DNA of 64,000 bases, taken from positions 1 through 64,000 of the forward strand of contig NZ_CALRUC010000004.1 of NCBI RefSeq assembly GCF_943371255.1, in the 5' to 3' direction. Positions 58,915 to 64,000 of this stretch are shown here, piece by piece. The notes beneath the pieces were generated by a model that did no database searches, was not told the origin of the DNA, and saw only the letters and a list, made by a program, of their open reading frames with translations. Each line of letters opens with the position of its first letter. Position 1 is the stretch's first letter. The stretch comes from Ferrovibrio terrae_B. Its GTDB lineage: Bacteria; Pseudomonadota; Alphaproteobacteria; Ferrovibrionales; Ferrovibrionaceae. The position numbers and the translations under genes were made by a program.

Positions 58915-60981
58915 ATGCCCACGTTGACCATCGACGGCATTCAGGTAACGGTCGAGCCGGGCACCACCGTGCTGCAGGCTTGCGAGCTGGCCGGCAAGGA
59001 AATCCCGCGCTTCTGCTACCACGAGCGCCTCACCATCGCCGGCAACTGCCGCATGTGCCTGGTCGAGCAGGAGAAGGCGCCGAAGCCGATCGCCTCCTGC
59101 GCCATGCCGGCCGCCGACAACATGGTGATCAAGACCGACACGCCGCTGGTCAAGAAGGCCCGCGAAGGCGTGATGGAATTCCTGCTGATCAATCATCCGC
59201 TGGATTGCCCGATCTGCGACCAGGGTGGCGAATGCGACCTGCAGGACCAGTCGATGGGCTACGGCAAGGGTGCCTCGCGCTACGACGAGAACAAGCGCGC
59301 GGTGAACGACAAGTATATGGGTCCGCTGGTCGAGACGGTGATGACCCGCTGCATCCACTGCACCCGCTGCGTGCGCTTTGCGCAGGAAGTGGCCGGCGTG
59401 CCGGAACTCGGCGCCATCGGCCGCGGCGAGGACATGCAGATCACCACCTATCTCGAGCAGGCGATGACGTCCGAGCTGTCGGGCAACGTGATCGATCTCT
59501 GCCCGGTGGGTGCGCTCACCTCCAAGCCCTATGCCTTCACGGCCCGCGCCTGGGAATTGCGCAAGACCGAGACCATCGATGCGATGGATGCGGTCGGCGC
59601 CAATATCCGCGTCGATGTGCGCGGCCGCGAAGTGATGCGCGTGCTGCCGCGCGTGAACGAGGACGTCAACGAGGAATGGCTGTCGGACAAGAGCCGCTTC
59701 GCCTATGACGGCCTCAAGACCCGCCGTCTGGACCGCCCCTATGTGCGCAAGAACGGCAAGCTGCAGGAAGCCACCTGGAACGAGGCGTTTGCCGCCGTCG
59801 CCGCCGGCCTGAAGGGCCTGCAGGGCAGCCAGATCGCCGCCATCGCCGGCGATCTTGCTTGCGCCGAAAGCGTCACCGCGCTGAAAGACCTGATGGAAAA
59901 GCTGGGTTCGCCCCATCTCGATTGCCGTCAGGATGGCGCCAGGATCGATGCCTCGACCCGCGCCGGCTATATCTTCAACAGCGGCATTGCCGGCATTGAA
60001 GAAGCCGATGCGATCCTGATCGTCGGCAGCAATCCGCGCCGCGAAGCCGCCCTCATCAATGCCCGCATCCGCAAGCGCTCGCTCACCGGCAAGGTGAAAA
60101 TCGCGCTGATCAGCAGCGAGCAGCCGCAGCTGACCTACAAGTATGACTATCTCGGCGCCGGCGCCGCGACGCTGAAAGACATCGCCGAAGGCCGCCATGC
60201 CTTTGCCGAAGTGCTGAAGACCGCGCAGAAGCCGATGCTGATCCTGGGCCAGGGCGCCATTGCCCGCGCCGATGGCGCCGCCGTGCTGGCGCTGGCGAAG
60301 CAAGTCGCCGACAGCCTCGGCCTAGTCAAGGATGGCTGGAACGGCTTCAACATGCTGCACACCGCTGCCGCCCGCGTCGGCGCCCTCGATCTGGGCTTTG
60401 TTCCGGGCCAGGCTGGCAAGGACGTGGCCGGCATTCTGGCCGGCGCGCAGGCCGGCGAGATCAAGGCGGTCTACCTGCTCGGCGCCGACGAGATCGACAC
60501 GACGAAGCTCGGTTCCGCCTTCGTGGTCTATCAGGGCAGCCATGGCGATGCCGGTGCCAAGCGCGCCGATGTGATCCTGCCGGGTGCGGCCTATGTCGAG
60601 AAGGACGCCACCTGGGTGAATACCGAGGGTCGCGTGCAGCTCGGCCGTCGCGCCGCGGCGCCTCCGGGCGATGCGCGTGAAGATTGGTCGATCATTCGCG
60701 CGCTGTCCGAGCCGCTGGGCCACAAGCTGGCTTACGACAATCTTGGCATGTTGCGCCGTCGCATGCTGCAGCTGGCACCGCATTTCGCCGCCGTCGACAA
60801 GCTGACCACCGCGGCCTGGGGCGCGTTTGGCACCGCCGGTGCCGTCACCGATGCGCCCTTCGTGTCGGCGGTCGCCGATTTCTACCTGACCAATCCGATC
60901 GCGCGCGCTTCGGCCACCATGGCCGAATGCTCCGCCATCGCACGCGGCATCACTCAGCCGAAGACGGGTACCCATGACTGA
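58915..60981 (+). CDS. nuoG: NADH-quinone oxidoreductase subunit G
   Basis: A 688-residue 75-kDa subunit with several clusters in its N-terminal 220 residues: [2Fe-2S] ligands in CELAGKEIPRFC and GNCRMC, a His/Cys-rich CPICDQGGECDLQD segment, and CIHCTRCVRF for further [4Fe-4S] clusters. The C-terminal half is a molybdopterin-oxidoreductase-like fold without cofactor. Overlaps nuoH by 8 nt. Confidence 0.97.
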   Translation: MPTLTIDGIQVTVEPGTTVLQACELAGKEIPRFCYHERLTIAGNCRMCLVEQEKAPKPIASCAMPAADNMVIKTDTPLVKKAREGVMEFLLINHPLDCPICDQGGECDLQDQSMGYGKGASRYDENKRAVNDKYMGPLVETVMTRCIHCTRCVRFAQEVAGVPELGAIGRGEDMQITTYLEQAMTSELSGNVIDLCPVGALTSKPYAFTARAWELRKTETIDAMDAVGANIRVDVRGREVMRVLPRVNEDVNEEWLSDKSRFAYDGLKTRRLDRPYVRKNGKLQEATWNEAFAAVAAGLKGLQGSQIAAIAGDLACAESVTALKDLMEKLGSPHLDCRQDGARIDASTRAGYIFNSGIAGIEEADAILIVGSNPRREAALINARIRKRSLTGKVKIALISSEQPQLTYKYDYLGAGAATLKDIAEGRHAFAEVLKTAQKPMLILGQGAIARADGAAVLALAKQVADSLGLVKDGWNGFNMLHTAAARVGALDLGFVPGQAGKDVAGILAGAQAGEIKAVYLLGADEIDTTKLGSAFVVYQGSHGDAGAKRADVILPGAAYVEKDATWVNTEGRVQLGRRAAAPPGDAREDWSIIRALSEPLGHKLAYDNLGMLRRRMLQLAPHFAAVDKLTTAAWGAFGTAGAVTDAPFVSAVADFYLTNPIARASATMAECSAIARGITQPKTGTHD

Positions 60982-62005
60982 GTCGCTCTGGCAAACACTC
61001 TGGACCGGCTACGTCTTCCCGGGCGGCCTGATCCTTGTCCATATCCTGATGCTGACGGTGCCGCTGCTGATCGCGGTCGCCTATCTGACCCTGATGGAGC
61101 GCAAGGTGCTGGCGGCGATGTCGCTGCGCATGGGCCCCAACGTGGTTGGGCCGTTCGGCCTGCTGCAGCCCTTTGCCGATGCCGCCAAGCTGATCTTCAA
61201 GGAAACCATCATCCCGTCGGGCGCGAACAAGTTCCTGTTCATCGCCGCGCCCTGCATCACCTTCATCCTGGCGCTGATCGCCTGGGCGGTGATCCCGGTG
61301 TCTGACGGCTGGGTGATCGCCAACATCAATGTCGGCGTGCTGTACCTGTTCGCCATCTCCTCGCTGGGCGTCTACGGCATCATCATCGCCGGCTGGTCGT
61401 CGAATTCGCGCTACGCCTTCCTCGGCGCGCTGCGTTCCTCGGCCCAGATGGTGTCCTACGAAGTCTCGATGGGCTTCGTCATCATCTCCGTGCTGCTCTG
61501 CGTCGGCTCGCTGAATCTCAGCGCCATCGTGAACGCCCAGAAGACGGTGTGGTTCGCCATTCCGCTCTTCCCGATGTTCATCGTCTTCTTCATCTCGGCG
61601 CTGGCCGAGACCAACCGGCATCCCTTCGATCTGCCGGAAGCCGAAGCCGAGCTGGTCGCCGGCTACCAGGTCGAATATTCGTCGATGGCCTTTGCGCTGT
61701 TCTTCCTCGGCGAATACGCCAACATGATCCTGATGTCCGGCATGACCACGATCCTGTTCCTGGGCGGCTGGCTGCCGCCGATGGACATCGCGCCGCTCAA
61801 CTGGATCCCGGGCATCGTCTGGTTCTGCCTCAAGATTTTCGTGCTGCTGTTCGTGTTCATCTGGGTGCGCGCCACCGTGCCGCGCTACCGCTACGACCAA
61901 CTGATGCGTCTGGGCTGGAAGGTGTTCCTGCCGTTCTCTCTGTTCTGGGTGGTGCTGACCGCTGGCGTTCTGCTCGCCTTCGATCTGCTGCCGAAAGGGG
62001 TCTAA
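60974..62005 (+). CDS. nuoH: NADH-quinone oxidoreductase subunit H
   Basis: A 343-residue, eight-helix membrane subunit linking the quinone cavity to the proton pumps. LMERKVLAAMSLRMGPNVVGP near residue 39 and FFISALAETNRHPFDLPEAEAELVAGY near 204-230 (given by their ends) are the defining loops. Overlaps the end of nuoG. Confidence 0.98.
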   Translation: MTESLWQTLWTGYVFPGGLILVHILMLTVPLLIAVAYLTLMERKVLAAMSLRMGPNVVGPFGLLQPFADAAKLIFKETIIPSGANKFLFIAAPCITFILALIAWAVIPVSDGWVIANINVGVLYLFAISSLGVYGIIIAGWSSNSRYAFLGALRSSAQMVSYEVSMGFVIISVLLCVGSLNLSAIVNAQKTVWFAIPLFPMFIVFFISALAETNRHPFDLPEAEAELVAGYQVEYSSMAFALFFLGEYANMILMSGMTTILFLGGWLPPMDIAPLNWIPGIVWFCLKIFVLLFVFIWVRATVPRYRYDQLMRLGWKVFLPFSLFWVVLTAGVLLAFDLLPKGV

Positions 62006-62008
62006 GCC

Positions 62009-62497
62009 ATGGCTTTACTCGATCGCGGCGCTCGTTCGATCTTCCTGTGGGAACTGGTCAAGGGCCTCGGCCTGACCTTCTCCTACATGTTCAAGCCGCG
62101 CGCCACCGTGAACTATCCCTATGAAAAAGGCCCGCTCGGTCCGCGCTTCCGCGGCGAGCATGCGCTGCGCCGCTACGCCAATGGCGAAGAGCGCTGCATC
62201 GCCTGCAAGCTCTGCGAGGCGATCTGCCCGGCCCAGGCCATCACCATCGAGGCCGAGCCGCGCGATGACGGCTCGCGCCGCACCACGCGCTACGACATCG
62301 ACATGACCAAGTGCATCTACTGCGGCTTCTGCCAGGAAGCCTGCCCGGTGGATGCCATCGTCGAGGGACCGAATTTCGAATTCGCCACCGAGACGCGTGA
62401 AGAACTGTTTTATGACAAGGCCAAGCTGCTCGCCAACGGCGAGCGCTGGGAATACGAGATTTCGCGGAACATCGCCGCGGACGCGCCGTACCGTTGA
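62009..62497 (+). CDS. nuoI: NADH-quinone oxidoreductase subunit I
   Basis: A 162-residue ferredoxin-like subunit carrying clusters N6a and N6b. The two ligand motifs are CIACKLCEAICP near residue 63 and CIYCGFCQEACP near 102. The N-terminal amphipathic helix region precedes. Starts 3 nt after the nuoH stop. Confidence 0.98.
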   Translation: MALLDRGARSIFLWELVKGLGLTFSYMFKPRATVNYPYEKGPLGPRFRGEHALRRYANGEERCIACKLCEAICPAQAITIEAEPRDDGSRRTTRYDIDMTKCIYCGFCQEACPVDAIVEGPNFEFATETREELFYDKAKLLANGERWEYEISRNIAADAPYR

Positions 62498-62523
62498 GCG
62501 CGCCGCAGGCGAGGGGGTAGACG

Positions 62524-63138
62524 ATGATTATCCAGGCTCTGGCCTTCTATCTGTTCGCAGCCATCACCGTGGCATCCGGCTTCATGGTGATTGCTTCGCG
62601 CAACCCGGTGCACAGCGTGCTGTTCCTGATCCTGGCCTTCTTCAATGCGGCCGGGCTGTTCGTGCTGATGGGCGCCGAATTCCTCGGCATGATCCTGGTG
62701 ATCGTCTATGTCGGCGCCGTCGCCGTGCTGTTCCTGTTCGTCGTCATGATGCTCGACATCAACTTCGTCGAACTGCGCCAGGGCTTCCTGCAGTATCTGC
62801 CGATCGGCGGCCTGATCGGCGCCATCCTGCTGATTGAACTGGCGCTGGTGCTGGGCGGCTGGGTGCTGACCCCGGCGGCGCTGTCGGCCGGCACTGACCC
62901 GATCCCGGCGCTGACCCAGACCACCAACACCCATGCGCTCGGCGCGGTGATCTACACGAAATACATCTACCTGTTCCAGGGCGCGGGCCTGATCCTGCTG
63001 GTCGCCATGATCGGCGCCATCGTACTGACGTTGCGCACGCGCCCCGGCGTGAAGCGCCAGAGCATCTCCGAGCAGGTCAACCGCCTGCGCGAAGATGCGG
63101 TGGAGATCAAGAAGGTCGAGACGGGGAAGGGTATCTGA
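62524..63138 (+). CDS. nuoJ: NADH-quinone oxidoreductase subunit J
   Basis: A 204-residue, five-helix membrane subunit. SRNPVHSVLFLILAFFNAAGLFVLMGAEFLGMILVIVYVGAVAVLFLFVVMML (given by its ends) near residues 26-78 holds the conserved GAEF and YVGA elements. AGGCGAGGGGG precedes the ATG. nuoK starts 2 nt after its stop. Confidence 0.97.
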   Translation: MIIQALAFYLFAAITVASGFMVIASRNPVHSVLFLILAFFNAAGLFVLMGAEFLGMILVIVYVGAVAVLFLFVVMMLDINFVELRQGFLQYLPIGGLIGAILLIELALVLGGWVLTPAALSAGTDPIPALTQTTNTHALGAVIYTKYIYLFQGAGLILLVAMIGAIVLTLRTRPGVKRQSISEQVNRLREDAVEIKKVETGKGI

Positions 63139-63140
63139 CC

Positions 63141-63449
63141 ATGACCATCGGCCTTGGACACTATCTCACGGTTGCCGCGATCCTGTTCACGCTCGGGATC
63201 GTCGGCATCTTCCTCAACCGCAAGAACGTCATCGTCATCCTGATGTCGGTCGAGCTGATGCTGCTCGCCGTCAACATCAACCTGGTGGCGTTTTCCACCC
63301 ATCTGAACGATCTGGTCGGTCAGGTGTTCGCGCTGTTCGTGCTGACCGTTGCCGCCGGCGAGGCCGCCATCGGCCTGGCGATCCTGGTGGTCTATTTCCG
63401 CAACCGCGGCACCATCGCGGTTGAAGATATCAATATGATGAAGGGCTGA
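63141..63449 (+). CDS. nuoK: NADH-quinone oxidoreductase subunit K
   Basis: A 102-residue, three-helix subunit of the Mrp-like antiporter path. NRKNVIVILMSVELMLLAVNINLV (given by its ends) carries the conserved Glu of helix 2, and LTVAAGEAAIGLAILV the helix 3 Glu. Full length. Confidence 0.98.
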   Translation: MTIGLGHYLTVAAILFTLGIVGIFLNRKNVIVILMSVELMLLAVNINLVAFSTHLNDLVGQVFALFVLTVAAGEAAIGLAILVVYFRNRGTIAVEDINMMKG

Positions 63450-63456
63450 GGCGGCG

Positions 63457-64000
63457 ATGACGATGTACCATCTGATCGTTTTCCTGCCGCTGCTGGCCGC
63501 CATCATCGCCGGCCTGTTCGGCCGTCGCATCGGTGATGCGGCCTCGATGGCCGTGACCTGCGTGGCGGTCATCATCTCGGCCATCCTGTCCTGGGTCGCC
63601 TTCTACCTGGTGATCTCCAAGGGCATGGTCGTCACCATCAAGGTGCTCGACTGGATCGACTCCGGCAGCTTCAGCGTCGACTGGGCGCTGAAGATCGACC
63701 AGCTCACCGCCGTCATGCTGGTGGTGGTCAACACCGTCTCGGCCGTGGTGCATGTCTACAGCGTCGGCTATATGAGCCACGATCCGCATCGCCCGCGTTT
63801 CTTCGCCTATCTGTCGCTGTTCACCTTCGCCATGCTGATGCTGATCACGGCGGACAACTTCGTGCAGCTCTATATGGGCTGGGAAGGCGTCGGTCTGGCC
63901 TCCTATCTGCTGATCGGCTTCTGGTATCACAAGCCGACCGCCAATGCCGCCGCGATCAAGGCCTTCGTGGTCAACCGCGTCGGCGATTTCGGCTTCGCGC
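63457..64000 (+). CDS. nuoL: NADH-quinone oxidoreductase subunit L (partial, cut by window end)
   Basis: The first 181 residues of the largest antiporter-like membrane subunit. It starts at ATG 63457, 7 nt after nuoK, and includes DQLTAVMLVVVNTVSAVVHVYSVGYM, YMGWEGVGLASYLLIGFWY and AAIKAFVVNRVGDFGF (the first given by its ends), with the conserved proton-channel Glu in MGWEG. The remaining two thirds lie beyond the window; nuoM and nuoN are expected next. Confidence 0.97.
   Translation, partial: MTMYHLIVFLPLLAAIIAGLFGRRIGDAASMAVTCVAVIISAILSWVAFYLVISKGMVVTIKVLDWIDSGSFSVDWALKIDQLTAVMLVVVNTVSAVVHVYSVGYMSHDPHRPRFFAYLSLFTFAMLMLITADNFVQLYMGWEGVGLASYLLIGFWYHKPTANAAAIKAFVVNRVGDFGFA

Overview
The window is chromosomal DNA of a high-GC alphaproteobacterium. 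The evidence is a general L-amino-acid transporter of the AapJQMP type, a compact nuoA-L complex I operon with separate nuoC and nuoD, an RpoH-type sigma factor, a ChrR-type zinc anti-sigma factor, and the gene style throughout (many ATGA overlaps, GTG and TTG starts). A Rhodospirillales-like lineage fits, but the genus cannot be fixed from sequence reading alone. There is no phage, insertion sequence, CRISPR array or plasmid backbone. Most of the window is ordinary core and catabolic gene content.

Layout. 1-8.7 kb: a catabolic/transport locus. An acyl-CoA synthetase, an enoyl-CoA hydratase/isomerase and a TetR regulator run leftward; a complete branched-chain-type ABC transporter and an alpha/beta hydrolase run rightward. 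The shared control region carries two near-identical 18-bp dyads that look like TetR operators. 8.7-15.7 kb: a Zur-like Fur protein, a YbaK-type tRNA deacylase, a small repeat protein, a second crotonase, a double-GNAT protein, MetC, a DUF1772 protein, an M20 peptidase and a YqaA-like membrane protein. 15.7-21.2 kb: aapJQMP, then a lipoprotein-sized exported protein whose ribosome binding site is buried in a perfect hairpin, and a DUF1345 protein. 21.2-29.9 kb: azlCD with a divergent CGNR regulator, a large KatE-type catalase, a cysK-alaX-sseA-GNAT sulfur/quality-control operon, a NUDIX hydrolase and an AIG2-like protein.

29.9-38.0 kb is the most coherent accessory system: two convergent operons, chrR-DUF6134-SDR and phr-FAD oxidoreductase-DUF1365-cfa. 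Both are preceded by the same unusual promoter pattern, TGATCC-N18-TA(C/T)NA(A/C). This matches what is known of the singlet-oxygen (RpoE/ChrR) response, but the cognate ECF sigma gene is not in the window. A response regulator sits just upstream.

38.1-44.8 kb: small regulator/target pairs (HxlR with an SDR, MerR with DUF2938/DUF2798), an alcohol dehydrogenase, a LysE exporter, a hydrolase, tRNA-Asn and a thioesterase. 44.8-45.3 kb is a repeat-rich intergenic block (10-bp tandem array, two-hairpin palindromic element, palindromes) ahead of rplM-rpsI. 46.4-48.8 kb holds four unrecognised membrane-anchored coiled-coil proteins that form a tandemly duplicated two-gene module; this is the best candidate for an undescribed system. 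48.8-53.9 kb: an orphan TctC-type binding protein, a MoxR/VWA pair, a MarR regulator with a cysteine-rich tail divergent from rpoH, and tRNA-Asp. 54.2-64.0 kb: nuoA to nuoL, the last one cut by the window edge.
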